From assembly GCF_014230085.1 (NCBI RefSeq), contig NZ_JACHVB010000012.1, forward strand, positions 62,001 to 126,000: a DNA stretch of 64,000 nucleotides. The letters run 5' to 3'. Both the position numbers and the translations under genes were made by a program. The notes beneath the pieces are model-generated. The model was not told the DNA's origin. It worked only from the letters and a program-made list of their open reading frames with translations, and did no database searches. Position 1 is the stretch's first letter. Each line of letters opens with the position of its first letter. Below, piece by piece: positions 42,140 to 52,055 of this stretch. This DNA is from Ruficoccus amylovorans (lineage in GTDB: Bacteria > Verrucomicrobiota > Verrucomicrobiia > Opitutales > Cerasicoccaceae).

Positions 42140-43999
42140 TCAGTGCGCGGACGCGACCGTCTGCCGGGCTTGTAGGTCAGGGTAGGAGGGCGCGTTGTTG
42201 CGAGCCAGCTCTTCAAGGCGCTGGTAAAGGACGGACATCGTATCGTATTTGCGGATATTGTGGGCGATGTCGAGAGTCGTGCGAATGTCCATGACATCGG
42301 TTCCGTTCTCTTTCAACTGATCCACAACGCGGTGGAATTCAGGCCGGATCTGGCAGAGGCTGTGTTCGCTGTCAGCACGTAAGTGTGTGGCAGCACCGGT
42401 CCAGACCCCGCGCACGGCGAGCATCTGGAAAGCTTCAAACGCCGGGTGCTCGAATGTAATGTCCTCGTACCAGTAAAGCGGGATACCGGCGCGCACGAGC
42501 TCCTGCTGGTAGCGGTGCAGGTCCCAGCCGGCGAGTGGCCATTCGTGTTCCTGGTGGGTGAGGCAGTAAGCGGCCATTACCCCGGCGGCCTGGCCGATGG
42601 CCCACTCCTCGGGGTGGAGTCGGTAGGCGCCGTTGGCGATCTGCGTCACACCGAGGCATTTTCCGGCCACGGAAAAATTCACGAGTTCGTCGGTGACCAT
42701 CGCCGTGTACGGTATCTGGTAAGCCGCAGTTGGCTCCCACAGGCCCCGGCCTCCACCGCTGCATTTGTGGACATCCAGCCAGTATCCGCCGAGTCCGATG
42801 GAGTCGTTGAAAATACTCCCCCGCGCGGTTTCGAAGCAGTCGCGGTGGACATCCTGTTCGCGTACAATGGTGCGGGCACGCAGGCGACGCGACTCACGGA
42901 TGTACGGGGCCATGGCAATGCCGTCGGGCGTGCCGGTGGCCTCGGGGACGGGGCGGATTTCCGGGTAGCCAAAACCGCCCTCGTCGCGAGGCGCTTCGTT
43001 TTGCAGCCAGTACAGGTAGCATTGTGTGAGGTGCCGGGCGTCGGCCAGAACGCGCTCGGGGGATTCGCTTTCGAGCAGGGGCTCTTCGTGATAGTCGTTG
43101 CTTGGGACGTTGATAACGGCTCGCGGGCGGGCATCATCGGCGAAATTTTTCGGGTCAATGACCGAGCGGTAAAACCAGCTCGGGACACACAGCTCGCCAT
43201 TCGGGGTACGGGAGGTTTTCCACATGTAGGCGGGGCGGCTCTGACTCCGTCCGGGAGAAAAGAGGAAGAAACCGCCCTGACGTTCGCGTACAGCCTCATA
43301 GTTCTCGGGTTTGGGCAGGGCATTGTTTTCGCCGGGGGCCCACTCCACGGTGGCACAGAAGGTGATCGACTGGATGGAATTCGGACGGGCTTCTTCGGGC
43401 GCGTGCGGTTCGCCGAATTCAGACCGTGATTCGCTGCCCTTCATGTAGGGCAGTAGCAGCAGCGGAAGCGTGTCGCCCATCTCCGTGCCGTCGAGGAAGA
43501 ACGAGCCCTCGATACGCATCAATTCACCGTTGGAAAGGTTCTTGAAAATAGCGGCTGTGACGCGCTTGCCGATTTTTTCCATCTCGTGGATCTTCCAGCC
43601 GGTTTTTATCGTCAGCCGCCCTTCGTCCACGGCGGGCTTGAGCCATTCGAGGATGACGCGATGTGCGATATGCGACTCCGCAGCCAGATGCGAGCACAGG
43701 GCATTGCCGGGGTTGAGGTGGATTTGCGCCTTGCCGAAAGCGGACAGCTCGCGGTGCTTGCGGTAGTGTGCACGCACGCGCTCGCGGAACTGATAGTAGC
43801 TGCGGTTGACGCCGGCTTTTTCGGAGATGGGGTCATGCATGTCATCCAGCACGCAAAGGCCCTGGCTGGTGGCTTGCCCGCCGATCCAGTCAAATTCATC
43901 CACGAGGACGACTGTATGGCCGGTGCTGGAGAGGGTTTGAGCGGCAGCGACCGCGCCGAAGCTGCCGCCGACGATTACAACATCATGGTGATTGCTCAT
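42140..43999 (-). CDS. FAD-dependent oxidoreductase 1 (FAD_oxidored family)
   Basis: A 619-residue cytosolic flavoprotein. The N-terminal Rossmann motif V-V-I-V-G-G-S-F-G-A-V-A-A-A (about 8-21) and the flavin-contacting I-G-G-Q-A-T-S-Q-G (about 40-48) are followed by F-L-D-G-T-E-M-G-D near 168, the arrangement of the FAD_oxidored family seen with secreted or cytosolic carbohydrate-related oxidoreductases in Bacteroidota, Verrucomicrobiota and Planctomycetota. There is no signal peptide, unlike the related protein at 44670. Substrate unknown. The composite upstream element (44281-44408) lies about 280-410 bases before its start and points toward it. No Shine-Dalgarno was seen. Confidence 0.82.
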   Translation of the reverse strand: MSNHHDVVIVGGSFGAVAAAQTLSSTGHTVVLVDEFDWIGGQATSQGLCVLDDMHDPISEKAGVNRSYYQFRERVRAHYRKHRELSAFGKAQIHLNPGNALCSHLAAESHIAHRVILEWLKPAVDEGRLTIKTGWKIHEMEKIGKRVTAAIFKNLSNGELMRIEGSFFLDGTEMGDTLPLLLLPYMKGSESRSEFGEPHAPEEARPNSIQSITFCATVEWAPGENNALPKPENYEAVRERQGGFFLFSPGRSQSRPAYMWKTSRTPNGELCVPSWFYRSVIDPKNFADDARPRAVINVPSNDYHEEPLLESESPERVLADARHLTQCYLYWLQNEAPRDEGGFGYPEIRPVPEATGTPDGIAMAPYIRESRRLRARTIVREQDVHRDCFETARGSIFNDSIGLGGYWLDVHKCSGGGRGLWEPTAAYQIPYTAMVTDELVNFSVAGKCLGVTQIANGAYRLHPEEWAIGQAAGVMAAYCLTHQEHEWPLAGWDLHRYQQELVRAGIPLYWYEDITFEHPAFEAFQMLAVRGVWTGAATHLRADSEHSLCQIRPEFHRVVDQLKENGTDVMDIRTTLDIAHNIRKYDTMSVLYQRLEELARNNAPSYPDLQARQTVASAH

Positions 44000-44669
44000 G
44001 GAAAGAGTTTAATTGATTGAGTGACCGTTATTGATCTGCGTCGCAGCTGTACATCAGCGTCTGATGTGAATCGCGTAATGGGTTTAAGTTTGAGGTGAAT
44101 CGTCCTCTATTATGACTATTGTCATTGAAAATATGATGAATTCATTGAGACGGGATTCGCAGGACGTGGACTTGTTTGAGATATTGAGGGACGCGTGATT
44201 TTACATGCGCGGTATGCAATGGAGCTGACGTCGGATATGATGGGGTAACCGTAGGTGATTCGGTTCTGTCGCTGCAAATGAATGCGGTTAGGTAAAACGG
44301 TAAAAAGGTTACCAATAAATCGGTAGATGGCGGTCGAATGAAGGTACGCGAATCAGTGCGAAGAGAGTACTGTGCTTTTTACTAACCTGTTTTGAGAAAA
44401 ACATAACCGGCCTTGCTTGCAGGTTGAAAAAACTGCACCAAATGTAGGTAGCGTCGGTTTTTCGGTAGATGAACGAAACGCTGGCCCGAGGCCGATGAAC
44501 CCGGCCTCTGATCACCGAGCGAGTTTCTGTCGATCGGTAATTTTGATAACCCCGTGAGACCTCTAGTTATGTATAAGTTGATGTGCCCCACGTATGAGTA
44601 AGTTCGATGGTGGATTGGTGGTTGCAAGTATCAGAAAACTATAAAACTTTTAATCTTAGAATATACGTT
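44000..44669. other. AT-rich divergent intergenic region
   Basis: 670 bases between two divergent FAD oxidoreductase genes without any recognisable gene. It holds the second copy of the composite upstream element at 44281-44408. Confidence 0.6.
44281..44408 (-). promoter_or_regulatory. Composite upstream element, copy 2
   Basis: On the minus strand the block GGTTATGTTTTTC...CAGGTTAGTAAAAAGC (44408-44374) is followed by TTTATTGGTAACC...CCGTTTTACCTAACCGCATT (44319-44281). The same two blocks in the same order lie at 32164-32284 on the plus strand. Outside the blocks the two loci do not resemble each other. Confidence 0.6.
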
Positions 44670-46694
44670 ATGACTTCTCCGTTTATGCCCCGATATTTGA
44701 TTCTGAAGCTTTTCCTGTTCTCACTGTTGTGTACGCAAGCAGTTCGGGCCGACAGCCTTTCGGCGGACTACGATCTTGTCGTCTACGGAGGGACGGCGGC
44801 TGGTGTCATGGCGGCGGTTCAGGCGGCGCGTTCCGGTGACTCGGTCATTCTGCTGGAGCCAGGCGAATTTCTCGGCGGGATGACCACGGGCGGGCTGGGC
44901 GCGACGGACACTGGCCGCGGGAGTACTGTAGGCGGCCTGGCGATGGAGTTTTACCGTCGCGTCTATGATCATTACCTCAACGAAGGCAACTGGACGCACG
45001 AGACCCGCGAGGACTATCTTCCGCGCCACCACCTCAATGTGAACGATTCGCTGAAGGCGCATTGGTTTTTCGAGCCGAAAGTAGCCAGCGACGTGATGGC
45101 GGAGATGATCGAGGAGAATGCCTTCCCTGTTGTCTATCACGCGCGTCTCGACCGTGAAAACGGCGTGACCAAAGACGGGAACCGCATCACCGGGATCCGT
45201 ACCGAGGACGGGAAAAGCTACCGGGCAAAATACTTTATCGACGCCACTTACGAGGGCGATCTGATGGCTGAGGCAGGTGTTTCCTACATCGTTGGTCGCG
45301 AGTCCAACGACGATTTCAAGGAGACGCTAAACGGCGTGCAGACCTTGCCCGCCTACCGGGCCGCGCACGTTTCGCCGTACAAGGTGGCGGGTGATCCCTC
45401 CAGCGGGCTGCTGCCGCGCATCCTGCCGGAGCGTCCGGGGCCGGAAGGCTCGGCTGACGGGCGCACGCAGGCCTATAACTTTCGGCTTTGCCTGACCGAC
45501 GTTCCCGAAAACCGCATCGCTATCGAAAAGCCCGAGGGCTACGACCCGATGGAATACGAGGTGGTGCTGCGCCACATCCAGGGCAGTCCCGACATCATGC
45601 CCGGCAACGGTAAGAAGAGCGGTTTGTTCACGCTTACCCCGATGCCCAATCGCAAGACAGACTCGAACAACAAGAACCTTTTCTCCACCGACTATGTGGG
45701 CATGAGTTGGGACTGGGCCGAGGCCTCCTACGGGGAGCGCGAGCAAATCTGGAACCAGCACAAGACTTACACTCAGGGCTTGCTCTGGTTTCTGGGCAAC
45801 GACCCTCGCGTGCCCGCTCACATCCGCGAGGAGGTGCTTCGCTGGGGCCTGCCCAGGGACGAGTTCGTGGACAACGGGCACTGGCCGCACCAGCTCTACG
45901 TCCGTGAGGCTCGTCGCATGCGCGGCGCGGCTGTCGTGACCGAGCACAACGCAACGGGCGAGGATGTGGCGGCGGATTCAATCGCGCTGGCCTCGTATCC
46001 GCTCGATTCGCATTTGGTCAGCCTCTACGTCGGGCCGGACGGGACGCTTATGCTGGAGGGCGCGTTTTTCCTGCCGGTGACGCCGTTCCCCGTCGGCTAC
46101 GAGACGATCACGCCGCGCCGTGAGGAGTGCGAAAACTTGCTCGTGCCGGTTTGCCTGTCTTCGACGCACTCGGCCTTCGGGTCGATCCGCATGGAGCCGG
46201 TTTTCATGATGCTCGGGCAGGCCGCGGCCGCCGCCATCGGGATTGCCGAGCAGAACGGGGCCGCTGTGCAGGATGTGCCTTACGCTGATTTGCGCGCCCA
46301 GTTGCTGGACCTGGGAATGGTGCTCGATCCCGCGTCGAAACCGGCGGCTTCTCCCAAGGCCGCCTCGCAGGCCGAGTCGGGCTCAACGGCGGTAGCGGTC
46401 GATAAACTCGCGAAGGCCGGCTACATCAGCAACGCGAACTACTGGACGGCGCTTGCCCGCCCCGGGAAGCAAATGTCGGGCACGAATGTTGGCGTGCTCA
46501 CGCTGAAGGTTGTTTCCAAGAATATCGAGCCGGTGGAAAATGTCACCCAGGCCTTCGAGGTACTTGAGCGCGAGGGCCTCATCACCAGCAGCGACTATTG
46601 GGCAAAAAGAGCAATCCCCGGCGGTAGTTGTGATGGGGGCCATGTGGCGGCTTTGCTTGAGCGCCTGTCGTCTCTGCTGCCCGGCCAGTCATGA
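44670..46694 (+). CDS. Exported FAD-dependent oxidoreductase 2 (FAD_oxidored family)
   Basis: A 674-residue flavoprotein with a signal peptide (Y-L-I-L-K-L-F-L-F-S-L-L-C-T-Q-A-V-R-A). The Rossmann segment Y-D-L-V-V-Y-G-G-T-A-A-G-V-M-A-A (about 34-49), F-L-G-G-M-T-T-G-G-L-G-A near 66-77, and F-I-D-A-T-Y-E-G-D near 190 are family hallmarks, as is the late S-S-T-H-S-A-F-G-S-I-R-M-E-P-V-F-M-M-L-G-Q-A-A-A. After a Ala/Ser linker (about 560-580) there is a C-terminal extension of ~90 residues rich in repeats of the type L-A-K-A-G-Y-I-S. Acts outside the cytoplasm on an unknown substrate. ATG 44670 is chosen; 44685 is possible. Confidence 0.82.
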   Translation: MTSPFMPRYLILKLFLFSLLCTQAVRADSLSADYDLVVYGGTAAGVMAAVQAARSGDSVILLEPGEFLGGMTTGGLGATDTGRGSTVGGLAMEFYRRVYDHYLNEGNWTHETREDYLPRHHLNVNDSLKAHWFFEPKVASDVMAEMIEENAFPVVYHARLDRENGVTKDGNRITGIRTEDGKSYRAKYFIDATYEGDLMAEAGVSYIVGRESNDDFKETLNGVQTLPAYRAAHVSPYKVAGDPSSGLLPRILPERPGPEGSADGRTQAYNFRLCLTDVPENRIAIEKPEGYDPMEYEVVLRHIQGSPDIMPGNGKKSGLFTLTPMPNRKTDSNNKNLFSTDYVGMSWDWAEASYGEREQIWNQHKTYTQGLLWFLGNDPRVPAHIREEVLRWGLPRDEFVDNGHWPHQLYVREARRMRGAAVVTEHNATGEDVAADSIALASYPLDSHLVSLYVGPDGTLMLEGAFFLPVTPFPVGYETITPRREECENLLVPVCLSSTHSAFGSIRMEPVFMMLGQAAAAAIGIAEQNGAAVQDVPYADLRAQLLDLGMVLDPASKPAASPKAASQAESGSTAVAVDKLAKAGYISNANYWTALARPGKQMSGTNVGVLTLKVVSKNIEPVENVTQAFEVLEREGLITSSDYWAKRAIPGGSCDGGHVAALLERLSSLLPGQS

Positions 46695-46857
46695 TAACCC
46701 TGAAGAATGGCTGGAATACCCGAAGATGCTCAGTTTTCCTAACTATTGGGACGAGTAAGGAAACCTGAAAAACTGGCGATAAATAAAGACACACGGCATA
46801 CTGACTGTAAATGAGGCAAGGCCCTCGAACCCCATAAATTCAAACAAAACTACTCCC

Positions 46858-47490
46858 ATGATATCTAACGTCACCAGCCGGTCGCGGCTATCGGACGGAT
46901 CGTATGCTTTTACCATCATCGAGTTGCTGGCCGTCATCGCCGTGATCGGTATCTTGGGCGCGATCCTGATGGCGGCGGTTCAGAAGGTATCGACATCCGC
47001 CCAGTCAGCCCAATGTGGCTCCAACCTGCGGGTGTTGCACGGAGCGTTTATGATGGCCACGGTCGATAATGAGGGGAAATTCCCTTACGAAGAGGCCAGT
47101 GATGATGATCAACTCCCACAGTGGTGGCACCGCCGGATTGGCGCTTACGTCGAAATTCCCAAAAGTATGGACTGGAAGACAGGCGCGCAGGCCAGCGGTA
47201 TTTATCTCTGCCCGACTGACGAGAAACCCTACGCCAGCGTGATGAGCTACGGGATCAACAAGAGGTTTATGGACCTGAGTATGGGCACGCTGTCCGGTGG
47301 CGGCAACCCGATCCTGCTGGCCGATGCTGATTCATTCGAGATACATTCCACCGCCTCAAGAATCCAGCACGTTATGTTTCGGCATGCGGGCGGATATACA
47401 CAGGTAATTTTGCTGGACGGCAGTGTCCACCGCTATACCGAAGACGAACTCAAGCCGCTGGGTGAGGCGGACGGTCTGTGGCGGCCTTGA
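46858..47490 (+). CDS. Pseudopilin-like protein (prepilin N-methylation domain)
   Basis: A 210-residue protein with a class III leader, S-Y-A-F-T-I-I-E-L-L-A-V-I-A-V-I-G-I-L, with Ala before the cleavage Phe and Glu5 present. The body has C-G-S-N-L-R-V-L-H-G-A-F-M-M-A-T and M-F-R-H-A-G-G-Y-T-Q-V-I-L-L-D-G-S-V, the pattern of the pseudopilin-like family common in Verrucomicrobiota. Related in type to 13507-14364, with a normal short leader (17 residues). Like that gene, it sits inside a glycan-use neighbourhood. Its role is not established. Confidence 0.82.
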   Translation: MISNVTSRSRLSDGSYAFTIIELLAVIAVIGILGAILMAAVQKVSTSAQSAQCGSNLRVLHGAFMMATVDNEGKFPYEEASDDDQLPQWWHRRIGAYVEIPKSMDWKTGAQASGIYLCPTDEKPYASVMSYGINKRFMDLSMGTLSGGGNPILLADADSFEIHSTASRIQHVMFRHAGGYTQVILLDGSVHRYTEDELKPLGEADGLWRP

Positions 47491-47605
47491 CGCGGCAGGC
47501 CAGCGGAGGCTGTCGCCTCTCGGTCGATGACTTTAAAACGCAGATCCCGGCGGCACGTGTTTCGCCGGGCACCACGATGATAACCCCTTATGATGAAGCA
47601 GTGAT

Positions 47606-48952
47606 ATGATGACCTGGTTTTACAAAACAGTGCCCTTGGCTTCCCTGAACCTTTTGTGCCTGGGTGCCTGTGGCAACAACAGCACCGAAAGCACTACTGC
47701 GAATGCCGCTCCAGAAGAACCCGAACAGGTCTGGGTCGAGATCGTGCAGGACACGGACGGTAACTACAGCCTGACGCGCAACGGAGAACCCTACCAGATA
47801 AAGGGGGCGGGAGGCCCGAGCCGTTATGAAAAACTCGCGGAAGAGGGAGGAAACACCACCCGCACCTGGGGCATCAACCAACTCTACCCGCGCGACGATA
47901 ACGGTAAGAACCTGCTCGACCGCGCCCACGAGGCGGGTATTGCCGTGGTGGCCGGAATCTGGGTGCAGCAACTGCGCAGCGGCTTCGATTACACCGACCA
48001 GGCCTCGCTCGAAAAGCAGCGCGAGTTGATCCGTCAGGGCGTCCGTGATTTTCGCGACCATCCGGCCATCCTCATGTGGGGGCTGGGCAATGAAATCGCG
48101 ATCACAACGCCGGGTGACAATGACGCGATGTGGAAAGAGCTCAATGTGCTGGCCGAGATCGTGAAGGAAGAGGACCCGTTCCGTCCGGTCATGACGGTGA
48201 TCGCCGGCGCGCACGAGGGCCGGATCAAGGGGTTACTGGCGAATACGCCCGCCATTGATGTTCTCGGCGTGAACGCCTACGGCGGCGGATCGAATGTGCC
48301 CGAACGCCTGCAGCGCTTTGGCTGGACGAAGCCCTATGTACTTTCCGAGTACGGCCCGCGTGGCCATTGGGAAGTGCGGAAGACCCAGTGGGGCGCGCCG
48401 ATTGAGCCTTCCCCGATCGACAAGGCCCGGCTCTACCTCGACACCTATCAGGCGTTGGAGGAAAACGGCGGCGGCAATTATCTGGGCAGTTTCGCCTTCC
48501 TGTGGGGCGACCGGCAGGAGGTCACGCCGACATGGTTCAGCATGTTCCTTTCGACGGGGGAGAAAACTCCCGCCGTCGATTACATGTCCTACGCCTGGAC
48601 AGGGGAGTGGCCGGAGGAGCTGGCCCCCTGGGTGGAGGACTGGACGGTGCCCTTTGCTGAGAAAAAAGTGAAGGCGGGAGAAGTTTTCACTGTTGAGGCC
48701 AAGGTCCACGCCGACCATGCCGACACGCTGGAGTGCGAGTGGTGGGTGCTCCCCGAAAAGAAGGGGCCGTCGGTCGGCGGTGATCCCGAAAAGTGGCTGA
48801 CACCGATCGAGGGCGTGATCATGGCCAGCGACGGCCCGACGGCGACCGTCCGCATGCCGGAAAAACCGGGAGCCTATCGGCTTTACCTCAAACTCAGTAA
48901 CGGCAAGGGCGGTGCCAGCGTGCAGAATACCCCCTTCTACGTGGAGGAATAA
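47606..48952 (+). CDS. Lipoprotein glycoside hydrolase, clan GH-A (GH2-like catalytic domain)
   Basis: A 448-residue lipoprotein: signal peptide ending in the lipobox L-G-A-C (Cys22), then a linker and a TIM barrel of the clan GH-A/GH2 type. The acid/base is in M-W-G-L-G-N-E-I-A near 160 and the nucleophile is likely the Glu of V-L-S-E-Y-G-P-R-G near 247. An early I-K-G-A-G-G strand and N-T-T-R-T-W-G match GH2 catalytic domains. The last ~90 residues form a beta-sandwich. It should hydrolyse a beta-linked glycan at the cell surface. It is followed 127 bases later by an SSS symporter, a logical uptake partner. Confidence 0.78.
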   Translation: MMTWFYKTVPLASLNLLCLGACGNNSTESTTANAAPEEPEQVWVEIVQDTDGNYSLTRNGEPYQIKGAGGPSRYEKLAEEGGNTTRTWGINQLYPRDDNGKNLLDRAHEAGIAVVAGIWVQQLRSGFDYTDQASLEKQRELIRQGVRDFRDHPAILMWGLGNEIAITTPGDNDAMWKELNVLAEIVKEEDPFRPVMTVIAGAHEGRIKGLLANTPAIDVLGVNAYGGGSNVPERLQRFGWTKPYVLSEYGPRGHWEVRKTQWGAPIEPSPIDKARLYLDTYQALEENGGGNYLGSFAFLWGDRQEVTPTWFSMFLSTGEKTPAVDYMSYAWTGEWPEELAPWVEDWTVPFAEKKVKAGEVFTVEAKVHADHADTLECEWWVLPEKKGPSVGGDPEKWLTPIEGVIMASDGPTATVRMPEKPGAYRLYLKLSNGKGGASVQNTPFYVEE

Positions 48953-49079
48953 CACCTTGTCTTTTTGCGATCCGCTTCCGATTGCGCAACGGCTTGTTTC
49001 TGCTGCTGTGCGGAGTGTGATTGTGCCGGCAAACTTTTCACAACGTTTCGTGGCGGGCTGACCTTTTCTCTCTTTTTTC

Positions 49080-51113
49080 ATGCATACCATCGACTGGCTT
49101 TTTGTCATCACGCCACTGCTGATCGTTTTCAGCATCGGGGCTTTTACGCAGAAGTACATGCGCAGCGTGGCGGACTTCATGTCCGGCGGGCGTGTGGCGG
49201 GACGCTACCTGCTGGCGGTTTCCAAGGGGGAGATGGCGGCCGGGGCCGTGGTCTTTGCCGCAGTCTTCGAGGTGATCGCGCGCGCCGGGTTTACCTGGAC
49301 CTGGTGGCAGTGGATAAACATCCCGGTCGGCCTGCTCGTGGCCACGACGGGCTTCGTCGTTTACCGCTACCGCGAGACGCGGGCCATGACGCTGGCGCAG
49401 TTTTTCGAAATTCGCTACAGCAAGCGTTTCCGCGTGTTTACCGGGTTCCTCGGGTTCTTCGCCGGGCTGGTGAACTTCGGAATCATCCCGGTGATCGGGG
49501 CACGCTTCATCACGGCGTTTGTCGGCCTGCCGCCCGTGTTGAATATTGCGGGTGTGGACGTGGGAACGCATCTGCTGGTCATGGCGGTGTTGCTGTCGAT
49601 CACGCTGTTTCTGACCCTTGCCGGGGGGCAGATCACAGTGATGGTGACAGATTGCCTGGAGGGCATGCTTTCGCAGATCCTTTATCTGGTCATCATCGGC
49701 TGCCTGGTGTGGATGTTCAGTTGGAGCGAAATCTCGGACGTGCTTTCCAACCGTCCGGCAGGCGAGTCGTTGATCAACCCCTTCGACTCGATGGCGTTGG
49801 AGGATTTTAATCTGTGGTATGTGCTGATGGCCGCCTTTACCAGCGTCTATGGCACGATGGCGTGGCAGAATCAGAGTGCCTACAACTCCGCCGGGCTGAC
49901 CCCGCACGAGAACCGCATGGGCAACATCCTCGGGCGCTGGCGCGAGTACGGTAAGCAGGCGCTGGTCTATCTGCTGGCCATGTGCGCCATGACGTACCTG
50001 CTGCACCCGGATTTCGCCGAGCAGGCGAAGGTGGTCATGCAGGAGCTCTCGCTCATCCCGGATACGCGGGCGCAGGAGCAGATGCGCATCCCCATGGCTG
50101 TGTCTCACATGCTACCCATTGGCGTGAAGGGGGCCTTCTGCGCGGTGCTTATCATGGGGATCTTCGGCGGGGATTCCACGCACCTGCACTCATGGGGGAG
50201 TCTTTTTGTGCAGGACGTGCTCGTACCGCTGCGCAAGCGTCCCTTCGGCCCCAGACAGCACATCCGTGTGCTGCGCCGCTCGATCACCGGGGTGGCGATT
50301 TTCGCCTTCATCTTTGGGGCGCTCTTTCCGCAGACGGAGTTCATCGTCATGTGGTGGTCGGTCACGATGGCCATTTACATCGGGGGAGCCGGGGCGGTTA
50401 TCATCGGCGGGCTTTACTGGAAAAAAGGCACGACGGCGGCGGCTTGGACGGCGTTGCTGGCCGGTTCCGGCCTGAGTGTGGGCGGGATTATCGCCCGCAC
50501 CGTGCTGAAGGACGATTTTCCCCTCAACGGCATGCAGGTCTCGTTTTTCTCCTGCCTGATCGCCATCGGGCTATACGTGCTCGTATCGTTGCTGACGTGC
50601 AAGGAGAACTTCAACATGGACCGCATGCTCCACCGCGGCAAGTACGCCAAGCTGACCCGTGCGGTGGGCGATCCGCGCGCACCCGAGCCGAACCGCCGCC
50701 GGGGCTGGCTGGCGAGAATCCTCGGCATTGATGAGAACTTTAGCCGTGGCGACAAGATCATTGCCGGTGGCCTGGTGGGCTGGGGGATGTTCTGGTTCAG
50801 CGTCTTCATCGTCGGCACGACCTGGAACCTGCTCGCTCCGTGGCCGGTCGAGGTGTGGAAGCAGTTCTGGCACGTGGTGGGGATCGGGATTCCGGTGTTC
50901 ATGTCGCTGGCGACGGCGATCTGGTTCACCTGGGGCGGCACGCGGGATATTTTCGCGCTCTTTGGCCACCTCAAGTCGCAGGTCGTGAACGAACTCGACG
51001 ACGGCACCGTGGTTGGGCACCAGAATCTCGACGAAGCCGCCGTCACGCATGAAACCGACGGCGCTACGCAGAGCGAGACCATCCACCCGGAAAATCTCCC
51101 TGACAGGCGGTAG
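49080..51113 (+). CDS. SSS-family sodium:solute symporter (second copy)
   Basis: A 677-residue polytopic membrane protein closely related to the symporter at 11170: both carry R-S-V-A-D-F, F-V-V/I-Y-R-Y-R-E-T-R-A, A-Q-F-F-E-I/M-R-Y-S, N-x-x-G-x-x-A-W-Q, D-S/D-T-H/Y-L-H-S-W-G-S and an identical style of C-terminal extension (N-M-D-R-M-L-H-R-G-K-Y). About thirteen helices are predicted by hydrophobicity. It probably imports products of the lipoprotein glycosidase upstream. No copy of the ROK operator is seen here, so control differs from the first symporter. Confidence 0.88.
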   Translation: MHTIDWLFVITPLLIVFSIGAFTQKYMRSVADFMSGGRVAGRYLLAVSKGEMAAGAVVFAAVFEVIARAGFTWTWWQWINIPVGLLVATTGFVVYRYRETRAMTLAQFFEIRYSKRFRVFTGFLGFFAGLVNFGIIPVIGARFITAFVGLPPVLNIAGVDVGTHLLVMAVLLSITLFLTLAGGQITVMVTDCLEGMLSQILYLVIIGCLVWMFSWSEISDVLSNRPAGESLINPFDSMALEDFNLWYVLMAAFTSVYGTMAWQNQSAYNSAGLTPHENRMGNILGRWREYGKQALVYLLAMCAMTYLLHPDFAEQAKVVMQELSLIPDTRAQEQMRIPMAVSHMLPIGVKGAFCAVLIMGIFGGDSTHLHSWGSLFVQDVLVPLRKRPFGPRQHIRVLRRSITGVAIFAFIFGALFPQTEFIVMWWSVTMAIYIGGAGAVIIGGLYWKKGTTAAAWTALLAGSGLSVGGIIARTVLKDDFPLNGMQVSFFSCLIAIGLYVLVSLLTCKENFNMDRMLHRGKYAKLTRAVGDPRAPEPNRRRGWLARILGIDENFSRGDKIIAGGLVGWGMFWFSVFIVGTTWNLLAPWPVEVWKQFWHVVGIGIPVFMSLATAIWFTWGGTRDIFALFGHLKSQVVNELDDGTVVGHQNLDEAAVTHETDGATQSETIHPENLPDRR

Positions 51114-51278
51114 CCGGTAGATTGCTTCCGATCACGCAGCCATTGGCGGGGCGGTATTGTTGATATGCCTTTTCCGGCGAGCCTGACTTCGGCCCGAAAA
51201 GTGTATTCCCGGCCTGCTCCATCTTGGAAATGATAAACAGGGTTGGCTTGGCCAGCGGGGTTTATCTAGTGTGGCCCG

Positions 51279-51968
51279 ATGAAACTTCGGAGCATTGACT
51301 TTTTCGGACGCATCAGGGGGCGCGTGCGCGACCTCAGCGGCTTCCGTAAAGGCGTCCACCGCGTACCCGATTCCGTCTCCGAGCGGACCCGGGAGTTTGT
51401 CGCGCGTATCGCCGCCGCCGATCTGGAAGAGGAAGCCAACACCCTGCGCGAGCGCCTGAAGAAGAACTTCGGCTACAAACGCAAGGAGTTGACCTATGCC
51501 TGCGAGGGGGCCAGCGCCTTGCTCTCGACGAGGGACTTCGACCTGGCGCTGTCCTATGCGCAGGACGACGAAGACCGCCAGAGCTACGTCGTCAGCTATC
51601 AACTGACCAACATTAAAAACCCCGAGACCCTGCGCGATGCGGGCTTGCAGGCGATCCTGTTCCGCAATTTCGATGAGGTGCGGCTCACGCTCGACGCCTC
51701 GTACCGGATCGAGGACCTCATCGACACCGTGGAAGAAGAAGAGCCGGAAAACGTCGAACTCGAGTACCCCGAGGATTGCTCGCAATTGACGATCCTCATC
51801 GCCGGACGTAACTGGTACCTGCGCTTCATGCCGCACGGGGCCGCGATTTTCAGCCGCTCGCCCGGCTCCCCGCTCCAGATGATTAACCATGTGCAGGAGT
51901 GTCAGGAGTGGGTGCGCGAGACCCCGGCACTGGGCGCACTGCTCGAAGGGGCAAAACCGGCCAATTGA
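51279..51968 (+). CDS. Conserved-looking hypothetical protein
   Basis: A 229-residue soluble, acidic protein I do not recognise. Residues 30-75 are strongly helical and charged (F-V-A-R-I-A-A-A-D-L-E-E-E-A-N-T-L-R-E-R-L), a possible coiled coil. The later part is mixed alpha/beta with D-L-A-L-S-Y-A-Q-D and W-Y-L-R-F-M-P-H-G-A. No signal peptide or membrane segment. Stand-alone between the symporter and the tRNA gene. Confidence 0.6.
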   Translation: MKLRSIDFFGRIRGRVRDLSGFRKGVHRVPDSVSERTREFVARIAAADLEEEANTLRERLKKNFGYKRKELTYACEGASALLSTRDFDLALSYAQDDEDRQSYVVSYQLTNIKNPETLRDAGLQAILFRNFDEVRLTLDASYRIEDLIDTVEEEEPENVELEYPEDCSQLTILIAGRNWYLRFMPHGAAIFSRSPGSPLQMINHVQECQEWVRETPALGALLEGAKPAN

Positions 51969-52055
51969 CCATTTTTCTCGTGCTTCCGCTCCGAAAGCAC
52001 TTAATGGCCCCTCCCGGCGAATACTGATAAAACCTGCTCCCGAAGAGGAAAACAA

